The notes below the pieces were generated by a model, which was not told the origin of the DNA, ran no database searches, and saw only the letters and a list, made by a program, of their open reading frames with translations. 64,000 nucleotides of DNA from Micromonospora phytophila (GTDB lineage: Bacteria; Actinomycetota; Actinomycetes; Mycobacteriales; Micromonosporaceae). The translations under genes and the position numbers were made by a program. Location of the stretch: contig NZ_JAMOKF010000006.1 of the NCBI RefSeq assembly GCF_023656545.1, positions 1-64,000 on the forward strand, given 5' to 3'. How positions within the stretch are numbered: position 1 is the first letter of the stretch; the number at the start of each line of letters is the position of its first letter. This document shows positions 46,371-55,771 of this stretch, piece by piece.

Positions 46371-49300
46371 ACGTGACCGTCTCCGGCAGTTCCGGGTTCC
46401 AGATCGGTGACGGCAACCTCCAGATCAATGTCGCCGGCGAATCCGCCACCGCCCAGGCCACGAATGTCTGGTGGTCCACCGTTTGGTTGCCGGCCACCGA
46501 ACCCGTGCTGAGCAGCGACATCGTGCTGGCCGGGCGGCAGGCTGCAGCCGATGGCCTACGAGCGGCCCTGACGAGCGACGAGGCCATCATCTCGGTCGGC
46601 GGTGACTTGGGCGTGATGGAGTTCAAAGCGTTCTTGGCCGCCGCGCTGGTCGGCAGCCCGCTCGCGACGCGGGCGTTCTTCGTCGGCGGCGCGACCACGC
46701 TCACCATCGACGGCGACGCTGCGGACCCGCCGATCCTGATGCTGGCGGCCGGCACCGAACCGTCAAGTCTTCCGTTGACAGGCTCCCACAAGATCGTCCT
46801 GTTTGGTCGGGGTGCCATTCGACCCGACCTGACCGTTCCCGCCGTCGACGGGATCGCCGTCGCGCGAATGCTAACCGCATCGCGCATCGATCAGAGCCAG
46901 GAGGTTCGGCTCGGCGCGCTCGCTCGCCGCGGCCTCGAACAGCTACGCCGGGCGCTGTCGCGCTTCCCGCAGTACCCGGAGGCCAGCTGGGCGGTGACCC
47001 CGGACCGGGTATGCCGGCGGCTGAGCTTGCTCGGCGAGTTCACCGCTAGGGACTCGCCGATGCTAGCCGGATTCGCGGGCGTGGCCCACGACCTGCTGGA
47101 GGACACGGCAGGTCATCTACTCACCGACCCCGACCGGCCGTTGTTCGGCCGGCTCGGCATCCACTGGTACCTGCAGGACCCGGAGGACGCCTTCCTGCTG
47201 TTGCGCACCAGATTCACGGCTCAGGACCTGGAATCATTCGCGGACCTTGCGGTGCGGGTGCTACGCGACGGCGAACCAGCTTCGCCGGTCCTGCGCCGTG
47301 GCGTGACACGCACCCTGCTCATGCTGGCCGTGCACGGCGACGACCTGCGGTACGACCAATCGGCGCGGCGCGGCTCCGTGATCGTCGATGCGGTCGTCCA
47401 TGAGGTGCTTGCCAGTAGGTCACCAGCGAGGTGGAGATCGCTGACCGACGTGATCGGGACGATCGCCGAGGCCGCGCCAGGCACCTTCCTGGACGCACTC
47501 GCGCACGCACCGGAGTGGCAGGCGGCGATGTTCGGCTCGGAAAGTGACTACCCGGCATTCCTGTGGGCTCTGGAACTCCTGGCCCGAGCCGTCGAGAACT
47601 TTGATGAGGCGGTGGACGCGCTAGCCCGGCTGGCCGCCCTGGACCCCGGTGGAAGGCTGTCGAACCGGCCGTCGGAGTCGCTGGCCGGAGTGTTCGACTG
47701 CGGGTTCCCTCAGACACGGGCGTCGCGTAGGCACCGGCAGCGGGCGCTGCGGCGGATCCTGCAGGACCATCCCACCGTCGGCCGGCAGCTGCTCCGGGAC
47801 CTCCTGCCCCACGGCGGCGTCATCCGGACCGCTCACCCGCAACCACAGGTCCGGCAATGGCCGCTGCCGGAAACGGACCCACCGAACGAGGTGTACCAGG
47901 CGTTCCGCGACGTCGCCGCGCTCGCCATCGACGACGCCGGCACGGATCCGGTGCGATGCGCGGAACTGGTGCCGTCCATCGACGCGATGCCGGCCGAGGA
48001 AGGCGTGGCTTTCCTGCAGGCTCTCGCTGACCTGCCGGTCCCCGACCGGATGCCGCGCCGGCAGCTGTTCGAGGCCCTCACGGATCTGGCGGGGTTGCAC
48101 CAGGGGCACGCCGACGAAGGTTGGGCACTGCCACAGGAACAGGTCGACGAGGTGGCTCGCATCGCCGGACTGTTCCGACCCGACCACGCCGCCGACCGCC
48201 ACCATTGGCTGTTCGCCGAATCGTGGCCGCGCCCCGGTCGCGGCGACCGCACCACCGGCCTCGGGCTGTATCAGGCCCGGACCGCGGCGGTCGCGGAGAT
48301 CATGTCCGAGGCCGACGGCTTCGCGGCCCTGCTTGCCCTCGCGGACGAAACCGGACACGGTGAGCTCATCGGCGAAGTCCTGCCACGCCAGCCCGACGAA
48401 GGATCGCTGCTGTCCTGGCTCACCGGCGAACGTCACCATCTCGCCTTCGAATACTTTGCCACCCAGATCCGCAACGGCACACCAGCCCGGCGGGCCGATC
48501 TACTCGCCGACGCTGGAGATGCCGCGCGCAGGGCAGCGATCCTGCTCGCGTCCCGGGATGAACGCTGGGCACTCGAACAACTGCCTACCCTGGACGCTCC
48601 CACCGCGGACGCCTACTGGCGCAGCTTTCCCAGTCGCGCCTTCGACTCCGAGCTCGTCGCCGACGTCGCGGCCGGTCTGTGCAGCGTCCACCGGTTCACC
48701 GCCGCGCTGGAGCTCGTTTCCCTGCACGCAAACGACGCTGACACCGCCGAGGTTGCCCAGCAGGCAATTCGAGCCGCGGAGGGATTCATCGCTGCCGGCA
48801 CCGACGCCGTAGAGTCTCATCTCGTGTCGCGGCACGATCTGCAGAGCGTGATCGACCTCTTGGCGCGGCATCTCAACGTCCTCGACCGTCACCGGGTCAT
48901 GAACATCGAACTCGCTTTCAGCGCCAAAATCGGCGGATTGAACCCCCGGCTGCCGGTTACCGCGGAGCTGATGCAGGAAGATCCGGCGGTCTTCGCGACC
49001 ATCGCGATAACCAGCCTGCAAGGCCCGACCCGCGCATCGAAGATCGCCGCTTGGTATGCGGTCAGGGCACCCCGCCGGTGTCCCGGCTCGGCCCCCGACG
49101 GCTCGGTCCAACTGGCGGCGCTGCTGAAATGGACACACGAAGCACGGAAACAGTTCGCAGCGGCGGACGTGCGAGCGTTCGGTGACCGGCGCATCGCGGA
49201 AGTCCTTGTGCACGCGATCCCCGCATCGCTGGAGGTGATCGGCGAACTGATCGAAGAGATACGCAGCAAGGACCTCGAACGCGGGATCGCGACCGCGCTC

Positions 49301-49504
49301 TACAACCGGCGCGGCATGACTATGCGTGCACTTACCGAGGGCGGGATACAAGAAAGGACGCTCGCCACACACTACCGCGACCTGATCGATCGCGCTCAGG
49401 ACTTCCCTAGGCTACAGGGTGTCCTGCGGCAACTAGCGGACGGCTACGTGGAGGAAGCACACGACGAGGACACACAGGCCGAGGCCTATCTCCGCGACCT
49501 TTAG
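46367..49504 (+). CDS. Large helical-repeat receptor-like protein with N-terminal amyloid-signalling motif
   Basis: A 1045-aa protein with GTG start 46367 overlapping the hydrolase stop (GTGA). Residues 5-21 carry VSGSSGFQIGDGNLQIN, the counterpart of the hydrolase's C-terminal motif. About 50-170 looks like a degraded NTPase or alpha/beta domain (SDIVLAGRQAAADGLRAALT; IISVGGDLGVMEFKAFLAA; KIVLFGRGAIRPDL) but has no GxxxxGK[ST] Walker A. From about 180 on it is almost entirely helical with Leu/Ala-rich repeats (ARRGLEQLRRALSRF; LQSVIDLLARHLNVL; ELIEEIRSKDLERGI), as in ligand-sensing solenoids. Inferred role: sensor that seeds the hydrolase. Known NLR-type partners have a P-loop, so this one would be atypical. 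Confidence 0.75.
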   Translation: MNVTVSGSSGFQIGDGNLQINVAGESATAQATNVWWSTVWLPATEPVLSSDIVLAGRQAAADGLRAALTSDEAIISVGGDLGVMEFKAFLAAALVGSPLATRAFFVGGATTLTIDGDAADPPILMLAAGTEPSSLPLTGSHKIVLFGRGAIRPDLTVPAVDGIAVARMLTASRIDQSQEVRLGALARRGLEQLRRALSRFPQYPEASWAVTPDRVCRRLSLLGEFTARDSPMLAGFAGVAHDLLEDTAGHLLTDPDRPLFGRLGIHWYLQDPEDAFLLLRTRFTAQDLESFADLAVRVLRDGEPASPVLRRGVTRTLLMLAVHGDDLRYDQSARRGSVIVDAVVHEVLASRSPARWRSLTDVIGTIAEAAPGTFLDALAHAPEWQAAMFGSESDYPAFLWALELLARAVENFDEAVDALARLAALDPGGRLSNRPSESLAGVFDCGFPQTRASRRHRQRALRRILQDHPTVGRQLLRDLLPHGGVIRTAHPQPQVRQWPLPETDPPNEVYQAFRDVAALAIDDAGTDPVRCAELVPSIDAMPAEEGVAFLQALADLPVPDRMPRRQLFEALTDLAGLHQGHADEGWALPQEQVDEVARIAGLFRPDHAADRHHWLFAESWPRPGRGDRTTGLGLYQARTAAVAEIMSEADGFAALLALADETGHGELIGEVLPRQPDEGSLLSWLTGERHHLAFEYFATQIRNGTPARRADLLADAGDAARRAAILLASRDERWALEQLPTLDAPTADAYWRSFPSRAFDSELVADVAAGLCSVHRFTAALELVSLHANDADTAEVAQQAIRAAEGFIAAGTDAVESHLVSRHDLQSVIDLLARHLNVLDRHRVMNIELAFSAKIGGLNPRLPVTAELMQEDPAVFATIAITSLQGPTRASKIAAWYAVRAPRRCPGSAPDGSVQLAALLKWTHEARKQFAAADVRAFGDRRIAEVLVHAIPASLEVIGELIEEIRSKDLERGIATALYNRRGMTMRALTEGGIQERTLATHYRDLIDRAQDFPRLQGVLRQLADGYVEEAHDEDTQAEAYLRDL

Positions 49505-49628
49505 CTAGTGACGACCAGAGTTAAAGCTCCGCACCACACGGAAGCACTCGGTCACTCCTTTTCCTCAACGCTGACACGACAGCAGGCGGGCTGGAGGGGC
49601 TTCTCGGCGCCGACGACGAGAGCCGACC

Positions 49629-50160
49629 TAAGCAGGCGGGCTGACGCCTTCGGTCTTCCCTGGGAGGTCACACCGGCCGGCTCGCCTACATCACCGCAGG
49701 TCAAAGGCCTCGTTCCCGTCCGGTGTCGGTGAACACTTCGGGCGTGGTGACCACTTAGCCAACCTGCACCCAATCTGCTCCCACTCGCAAGGCCAGGCCG
49801 CCCAGCAGCTCCTTACCGCCGTGACCAGCGCATACTCCCCTGCCAGGCAACATAGATTAACGTCGACTGCTGCCCAGAATCGCGGAGCACTCCGGTGTGA
49901 AGCAGGACGCCGCACCTACTCTGACCTGCGAAAACGCAAGACCGCAGGTTGCGGCGTACGCCGTTGGACGCCATTCGGTGCCGTTGAGCGCAGTTCAACG
50001 CCGTTCAGCGCACCCGGCTGCTCCCAACCTGCTCCCCCCGAACTGGTTTCCCACCAGGGCCGCCGATCACCGACCGCCGATGGATCGTTAGCCGCCGACC
50101 CCCAATGCATCGGCTGGCACCAGGGCCGCCCCGGACGCGGCATCGGTTGACTGGGCGCGC
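49629..50160. repeat. Att-associated repeat, copy B, with 10-bp repeats
   Basis: Long diverged repeat of 61814-62370 (copy C): shared blocks include TGGGAGGTCAC, TCACCGCAGGTCAA, GTGAACACTTCGGG, CCTTACCGCCGTGACC, GCATACTCCCC and CATAGATT. ACCTGCG (49924-49930) pairs with CGCAGGT (49943-49949). GCCGTT/GCCATT/GCAGTT units stand at 49960, 49970, 49980, 49990 and 50000 with GCACCC at 50010. It lies directly after the receptor gene. No tRNA fragment accompanies it. The remaining bases to 50276 are the NADAR gene's upstream region. Confidence 0.7.
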
Positions 50161-50276
50161 TCACGAACACCGCGCACTGTCAGCGGCAGATCCGGATGGT
50201 GGCCAGCGAACTCGGTTGCCGCTCTGTCGATGCCTGTGACACGGTGCAGATCCCCGACCCCCGCTCCGAGGCCCAG

Positions 50277-50759
50277 ATGACGATCTACTTCTACGGTGCC
50301 GACGAGGTTCCGTACGGCTGCTTTTCCAACTTCTCCGGCCACGGCTTCGACCTCGACGGCCACTGGTGGACGACCTCCGAGCACTACTTCCAGGCCCAGA
50401 AGTTCCCCGGTACCCGCCACGTCGAACTCATCCGGCGGACGGCGACCCCGTTGCGGGCCGCCGAGCTGGGCCGCGACCGGTCCCGGCCGCTGCGCCGCGA
50501 CTGGGAACGGGTCAAAGACGACGTGATGCGCCGGGCCGTGACGGCCAAGTTCACCGCACACGCCGACATCCGCGCCATCCTGTTGGACACCGGCGACGAG
50601 GAGATCGTCGAGGACACCAGCACTGACCACTACTGGGGACGCGGCCGGAGTGGCACCGGCAAGAACATGCTCGGACGGATCTTGATGCGCACCCGCACCC
50701 AGCTACGCGCCGACCTCACCCAGAACGCCAACACCCAGGGCCGCCGACAGCGGCGATAG
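50277..50759 (+). CDS. NADAR domain protein (YbiA-like)
   Basis: A 160-aa protein; ATG 50277 has GAGG six bases before. Motifs: YGCFSNFSGHGFDLDGHWW, TTSEHYFQAQKFPGTRHVEL, RDWERVKDDVMRRAVTAKF and HYWGRGRSGTGKNMLGRILM. The NADAR family includes N-glycosidases acting on riboflavin intermediates and hydrolases that remove ADP-ribose from guanine, the antitoxins of some DarT-like systems. No DarT-like partner is adjacent; a DUF7002 protein with a possible ART-like start lies 6.4 kb downstream. Either a metabolic or a defence role is possible. Confidence 0.88.
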   Translation: MTIYFYGADEVPYGCFSNFSGHGFDLDGHWWTTSEHYFQAQKFPGTRHVELIRRTATPLRAAELGRDRSRPLRRDWERVKDDVMRRAVTAKFTAHADIRAILLDTGDEEIVEDTSTDHYWGRGRSGTGKNMLGRILMRTRTQLRADLTQNANTQGRRQRR

Positions 50760-50834
50760 CACTGAGCGCAACCATCGCGAACGCGCTGTCCGCGGCATGT
50801 GCGGATATCGGCTTGGCGTCAGCTGGTACAGGGT

Positions 50835-51293
50835 ATGGGCGTGGGCGAAAGTCTCCTTCGTGTCGTGCCGACGGTGCCGGATTGGGTGCCGGCGCAGGAC
50901 GCCGCGGATGCTGCGGCCGAGGTCGTCTTGGCGATGTGTCCGGGCGCGGGAGAGTTGGTCGCCTGCCGGTACGCCGAGGTTACGTTCATCGACCAGGGCG
51001 CCAACTTCGAGGCAGTCGGCTGCCCGGTCTGCACGGCCCCGCTGGATGCCGACTGGTGGCAGGAGCGCATGGACGATGCCTATGCCACTCGCTTCGCAAC
51101 ATTGGACACGGTGACACCGTGCTGCAGCGCCACCGTCTCGCTCAACGACCTGGAGTACCACTGGCCGGCCGCCTTTGCGCGATTCGAACTTCAGGTTCGC
51201 AATCCAAGCCGCGGCTGGTTGTCGCCCGACGAGGCAGCGCAAGTGTCGATCGTGCTCGGCATCACGGTTCGTCAGGTCTTCAGTCACTACTGA
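50835..51293 (+). CDS. Conserved hypothetical zinc-binding-type protein
   Basis: A 152-aa protein from ATG 50835 (or 164 from 50799). It contains VGCPVCTAPLDADWWQERMD and TVTPCCSATVSLNDLEYHWP, two Cys pairs expected to hold one zinc. The N-terminal part (VVPTVPDWVPAQDAADAAAE) is a helical region. The pattern is recurrent among actinobacteria, with no known function. Single gene. Confidence 0.7.
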   Translation: MGVGESLLRVVPTVPDWVPAQDAADAAAEVVLAMCPGAGELVACRYAEVTFIDQGANFEAVGCPVCTAPLDADWWQERMDDAYATRFATLDTVTPCCSATVSLNDLEYHWPAAFARFELQVRNPSRGWLSPDEAAQVSIVLGITVRQVFSHY

Positions 51294-51883
51294 TGGAGCA
51301 CCGCAGGCAACGCCGCCCGCTCGGCGGCTACTTAGATTAAGGGTGAGCAATTCGCCGGCCTGGCCGTGCTCGCTGCCCGACCATCGCAACCGCACCGTCC
51401 GTGCCGGCACCCCTCGTTGCGAGCTGCCTGAACTGGCACGTACGTGGCGAACCCGGCCCTCCCTGACACCGGCAACGCCGCCGCCCGCTCCCGCACCCCT
51501 CACACGGGTACATGAGTCTCCGCACCCAGATGCTCTCGGCCGTCGCCCGTCGTCGGATGACCTACATCTTCCGCAGCGCGATCGCTCAGCAGTATTTGCG
51601 GGCGCTTCTTGAACCCCGGGGTTGCTTCGTTACGCGCGTACGAGCGCCCCTGGAGAACCTTCTGAGCGCGTACCAGGAGGCGTTCGGTTCGCTGGAGTGC
51701 TGGCCGAACGTCCCCGCCTACCAACGGCCGGTGTCGTGCCCGGAGTGGAATCTGGCAGCGGAGCACCAGCGACAACTCCCACAGCCAAACAGCCCGGCCG
51801 AAGCGAATGCTCCGCCCGGGCCGTTTTCGGTCAGGCGAGCCGAGGAGGCACTGCTGCCGGACTCGCTCTCGACGGCACCGACA
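51294..51883. other. Gap, no recognised gene
   Basis: About 590 bp with weak open frames. A GCCCGG...CCGGGC hairpin near 51789-51820 followed by GTTTT may be a rightward terminator. A frame near 51660 reads LSAYQEAFGSLECWPNVPAY and is not recognised. Confidence 0.35.
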
Positions 51884-52453
51884 TCAACTACTGTCGCGGC
51901 TGCGATAACGGTCAACGATGATGAGAATCATGGCGACCGAGCCCGCCAACGCAGCGAAGGTCAGCAACCACAGCCCGGACCCGACGCTCACCTGCACAGC
52001 TGCGCTCATCGCCTTTCCGAGGCCGAAGACATCGTCCTCCCCGGACATTTTCGCTCGCATTTCCGCCTCAGTCGCCTGCAGGTCAACGATCTTCCATACG
52101 CCTACACCAAGCAGCCCGAGGGCAGCAAGGACGGCAAGGACGGGCACGGCCATGTGGGTGCGCTGGCCGCGCAAGGTCATGCCGGCGTAGGCGACCAGCA
52201 CCAGGCCGAGACCCACCGTGATCCAACCGTCCGATCCGTCGACACCCGACACGGTGACCGTGCCGAGGATCGGTGCGCTCACCTTGCCCCACGGCATGAA
52301 TGACCCGATGACGGCTGCAATACCGGCTCCCAGCACGGCCCATTCACGGATTGGTCGTGCGGCGGTGGGCGCAACAGCCGGGGCCTCGGCGGGTTGGTCA
52401 CCGGACGGCGGCTGGTTGAGCGACGGCGGTACGGGCGGGGAAGATTGCGACAC
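51884..52453 (-). CDS. Four-helix membrane protein
   Basis: A 189-aa protein. GTG 52453 was chosen because AAAGGA lies six bases upstream (an earlier GTG at 52480 lacks this). The N-terminal 40 residues are Pro/Ala-rich and cytoplasmic; four helices follow (WAVLGAGIAAVIGSFMPW; WITVGLGLVLVAYAGMTL; VPVLAVLAALGLLGVGVW; GLWLLTFAALAGSVAMILI). It resembles small actinobacterial membrane proteins of unknown function. Confidence 0.75.
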   Translation of the reverse strand: MSQSSPPVPPSLNQPPSGDQPAEAPAVAPTAARPIREWAVLGAGIAAVIGSFMPWGKVSAPILGTVTVSGVDGSDGWITVGLGLVLVAYAGMTLRGQRTHMAVPVLAVLAALGLLGVGVWKIVDLQATEAEMRAKMSGEDDVFGLGKAMSAAVQVSVGSGLWLLTFAALAGSVAMILIIVDRYRSRDSS

Positions 52454-53085
52454 TAAAATTCCTTTGTTGTCGATGCCCACTCACCTTTTTGAGAGACATG
52501 AGGAGAGCAATCTAGATCAACGCTGGAGCAGGAACTAGCAGCCGTATGGGTGGCAGAGCCAAACGAAAGTGCGCCCGGAGTGGCCGAGAGACGCGAAAGT
52601 CGATCTTTTCAGCGATGGAAGGGCCGATAGGTTGCCAGACCGTTGCGTCGGCGACCCAGGGTCAGCAACGTGGCGAGCGTGCGGGCCGTCGACGGACGGC
52701 ATGGCGGTGTCAGTGGGCGGCGGCCATTGTCGACGTACGGTGTGTTCGGATGGGCCGGCTCGCGCGGCGATTTCCGCCGATGCAGATCGTATCCCGCCGG
52801 GTCGGCCTGGTCGCCATCCTCAGTCCCACCGAAACCCTCGGCCTCCTCGCAACGCTGGCTGAGGCCCACACCGGCGAGGCACCCACCGCGGCCTCCGTCA
52901 TGTTGAAGCGGTGGCCCATCCACCTCGACGTTGCTGACGGGTTACCGCCGCTGAAGGCGTACTGGTTGCCGGTGAATGGATCCGCGTTGAACTTCCCACC
53001 GGCGGCGCCGTCGTCGTTGGGTAGTCGCCGGGCAGGTGTGCCCAAGAATCCCGGTGTCTCGGAGCTCGACAGTTGGGAAATTTCC
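52454..53085. other. Gap before the lipoprotein gene
   Basis: About 630 bp. A frame near 52790 reads MQIVSRRVGLVAILSPTETL and runs into the lipoprotein frame without a stop, but it has no recognisable domain and lacks a good ribosome site. No other feature is seen. Confidence 0.3.
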
Positions 53086-53589
53086 GTGCGTCGATGGACG
53101 GCCGTCCTGACCTTGATCGTGCTGCTCGCCGGGTGTGGTACAGGCGAACAGGTCGACCCGCAAGCTCCAGCGCCGGTTTGGCAGAGTGCCGCGCCGACCA
53201 CCCCGGCCGCGCTGACGCCTGCGGAGGCGAAGTGCCGCTACCTGGCGATCGTGGCACCGTACAACACCGCGTTGGAAGACCTGGAGGACGCGGTCAACGC
53301 CGGGAAGCCGTGGCGGACGGTCCGCACACTGGTCGCCGACGTGGCCCGGACGAACGCGGCGCACGCGGTTGAACTGCGCGAGACGGTCTGGCCGGCAGAG
53401 GTCCGGGCGCCGATGGACGGACTCCTCAAGGAGAACGACGTCGCGTTACGGCATTGGCGGCGGGCCGGCCAAGCGGCGGACGCCGATGCGCTGATGCGGG
53501 AGATCCGCGCAGCAGCGGCACACAGCGGAGCCAAGGAGGACGGCAGGATCCGCACCGCGCTCGGGCTGCCCGCCTACCGGGAAGGCTGA
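53086..53589 (+). CDS. Small secreted lipoprotein
   Basis: A 167-aa protein, GTG 53086 with GGGAAA upstream. Signal: RRWTAVLTLIVLLAGC, a lipobox LLAGC. The mature part is a linker of Pro/Ala/Thr, then a helical domain (YLAIVAPYNTALEDLEDAVN; AVELRETVWPAEVRAPMDGL). A membrane-anchored extracellular helical protein of unknown role. Confidence 0.75.
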   Translation: MRRWTAVLTLIVLLAGCGTGEQVDPQAPAPVWQSAAPTTPAALTPAEAKCRYLAIVAPYNTALEDLEDAVNAGKPWRTVRTLVADVARTNAAHAVELRETVWPAEVRAPMDGLLKENDVALRHWRRAGQAADADALMREIRAAAAHSGAKEDGRIRTALGLPAYREG

Positions 53590-53809
53590 CGGCCTGCTGC
53601 CCGCCGACCATCGGCCAAGTGCGGCCGCAGCACCGGGCGCCGCTGCGTGCAAGGAGCCGGTTCAACTCGCACCGAGACTCGCGCTGCCTCCTGGCCTCGC
53701 TACCTGACGGCTTACCTATAAATACTCCGTGCACCTGTCTACCGATCGCACGCGTCACAACTCGCTAAGCCAGTGAGGCCATCGTTGCCGAAGTTGGCAG
53801 AATCTTCGC

Positions 53810-54112
53810 CTATTGACGCTTGCCTAGACCCACCGGACCGGCGATCGGCACATAGCCATAGCGAGCCATCCTCTCACGGCGCCAAATCTCATCACGGCGT
53901 CGTCTCTCAAGCCGCCGGCGCCGCGTCTTCTCACATTTCTCGCACACCACAAGCGAGCCGCGCAGCTTGGCGCCAGGTACCAGAGTCGCATTGGTGATGT
54001 CAGCACCGCAGACTGCAGAGATCGACAGCTTATTCAGTCGGTGGGCGACAGGCGGCGTTCCTTTCCTTCCGTCCAATCTGGATCCTGACGGCGGGACGAT
54101 AGCCCAATCCAT
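53810..54112 (-). CDS. Small hypothetical protein with CxxC and basic stretch
   Basis: A 100-aa frame from ATG 54112. It contains SAVCGADITNATLVPGAKLR, SLVVCEKCEKTRRRRLERRR and a basic/aromatic tail. The VCEKC pair and upstream Cys could hold zinc. Similar small basic proteins occur in phages. Moderate support only. Confidence 0.4.
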   Translation of the reverse strand: MDWAIVPPSGSRLDGRKGTPPVAHRLNKLSISAVCGADITNATLVPGAKLRGSLVVCEKCEKTRRRRLERRRRDEIWRRERMARYGYVPIAGPVGLGKRQ

Positions 54113-54344
54113 CCACGCAATGTACAGTCGCAGTCCCCGCCTGAGCGATCCTACGATTGGCCCCAGATGGCCCGATCATGGGGCGTCCTCCGCTCACCTG
54201 CGCCCCACGCCGACCGCTCACGGTCAACCACTCCCCCGTCATGACGTCAGGAGCAACCCGCGAAGGACGGCGTGGTAGTTCGGGCGCCACCCGCTCGTGG
54301 ACCCCGTCCGCAAGCTCGGCGACAACCGCACATCCCAAAGGCCC

Positions 54345-54465
54345 TAGCCGAGCAGACCGACGAATGGACCGAAGGCCGCCGCTACATGGGCCTGGAACTG
54401 CTCACCAATGCCCGCGCGGACGTGACCCCAGGCGCCGTGTTTGATAGTGGCGGCTCGTCACGGTG
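54345..54465 (+). pseudogene. C-terminal fragment of an IS256-type transposase
   Basis: The frame reads ALAEQTDEWTEGRRYMGLEL then LTNARADVTPGAVFDSGGSS, matching the last part of actinobacterial IS256 transposases (DEWxExRRYxGLxxL). All of the catalytic region is missing, and no terminal repeats are visible. Confidence 0.5.
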
Positions 54466-54663
54466 ATCGGATCCCGTCGGACGTGCGGCCTACCATGTAC
54501 GCCGTGACGAGGATGCTCGAAGCGCTCCCCTGCTAACTCGGAAGGCGGGCAGGCCCCGCTCTCTCGCGTACCCGCTCCACTCCCAACCTCGGAGGTGATC
54601 GACATGTCATCAAGGCGTTAGTCCCGCGCACGGTGCGCGGGCTGCCGAAGGGCAGGTCGTCAC

Positions 54664-55002
54664 ATGGCCCGTACCGACATTCACCGACCCGAGCGAGTGC
54701 AGCGACGGGACTCGCTGCTGCGTCACTGGTTCACCGACACCCACGAGCACGGCTCCGGCCCCTGCGACATTGACGAGTTCCTCGCCTCGCCCCACCGGAT
54801 CCGCACCCGCTGCTACCGGCAGCCGTCGACCCAGGCGCCGAACCTGTGCGGCTGCCAGCTCTGCAGCTTCCAGTCGCACCGCAAACTCGCCCGCCGGCAA
54901 GAGCGCGTCGCCTGGCGGGCGATCCGTCGGCAACTCCTCGCCGAGCACCGCGGCGACGAGCGCGACCTCGACGTCCCCCCGATCCGCGGAAAAGCCTGGT
55001 AG
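54664..55002 (+). CDS. Small phage-like protein with CGCQLC motif
   Basis: A 112-aa basic protein, ATG 54664: MARTDIHRPERVQRRDSLLR, CDIDEFLASPHRIRTRCYR, APNLCGCQLCSFQSHRKLAR, then a basic tail. The MARTDxHRP start and the Cys cluster with arginines resemble small proteins of actinobacteriophages and integrative elements. The role is unknown; nucleic-acid binding with zinc is a reasonable guess. Confidence 0.55.
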   Translation: MARTDIHRPERVQRRDSLLRHWFTDTHEHGSGPCDIDEFLASPHRIRTRCYRQPSTQAPNLCGCQLCSFQSHRKLARRQERVAWRAIRRQLLAEHRGDERDLDVPPIRGKAW

Positions 55003-55771
55003 GTGAAGCAGAAGCTCATCAGCGGCGACGAGCAAGACGTCATCGGGCGCAACCAGCGCACCTCCACGTACCTGCAGTCCGCGCAGGTCGAGCACTTCAA
55101 TTGCCGGCTGTCGTTGGCCGCTGTTGCCCCTCGGCCGCCGGATCGGGCACGCAACGGGCACGCGCCGACGGCTGCCGTGATGCCTCCCTGACAAGGCGGC
55201 TTCGGCAACGGTCGCAGCGTCCGCCGACGTCCATGAGGCCCGGCTCCGAGGCGGCGCCCGTCCGCACTCGTTCGACCTCGGCCGCCACCATTGATGTCAA
55301 CGACTGATGTCAGGCCGCCGCTGGTCCGCTCCATGCCTACCGTCGGCGCCGGCCGCCCGCCATACCGCCCTCGACCACCGACTCACCCGCCTGTGACACC
55401 GGCCGTTGAGATCGGATCGGGTGGGTACCGCTTGGGTCGAAGACTCATACGCCGCGTCCCGGCGCTGGTGGGTTGCGTACGGTCGTGGCTGTGGACGTGC
55501 TGCTGCGCGGCGGATCCGGTGACGGCCAGGTGGTGCCCGGCGGTGGGGAGGTCGTCGTCTGGCAGGCCTGCCTGTACGAGATCACGCGCGAGTACGGCCG
55601 CCGGCACGGACGCGACCTGCGCGTGTACCGGCACCGCCCTGACTGCTGTAACCCGTACGGCCGAGAGCTGCACTGGGCCCGCTCACGCAGCTTGCCCCTC
55701 CCGCGAGTCCCCCTGAGTCGGGATCTTTCGCTCAGGAGGTGCGCCACCACTGTCACAGGCTTCGGCGCGCG
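55003..55771. other. Gap, no recognised gene
   Basis: About 770 bp. A frame near 55490 reads QVVPGGGEVVVWQACLYEIT and continues into sequence antisense to the kinase-like gene; I do not recognise it. No clear terminator was seen. Confidence 0.3.

Noticed and set aside
46367-49504. Calling the receptor an NLR with NACHT or NB-ARC
   Set aside because: No Walker A or B motif could be read, so a STAND ATPase claim is not supported.
50277-50759. DarTG-like toxin-antitoxin pair
   Set aside because: No DarT-like gene is adjacent to the NADAR gene, and DUF7002 catalytic residues are not defined.
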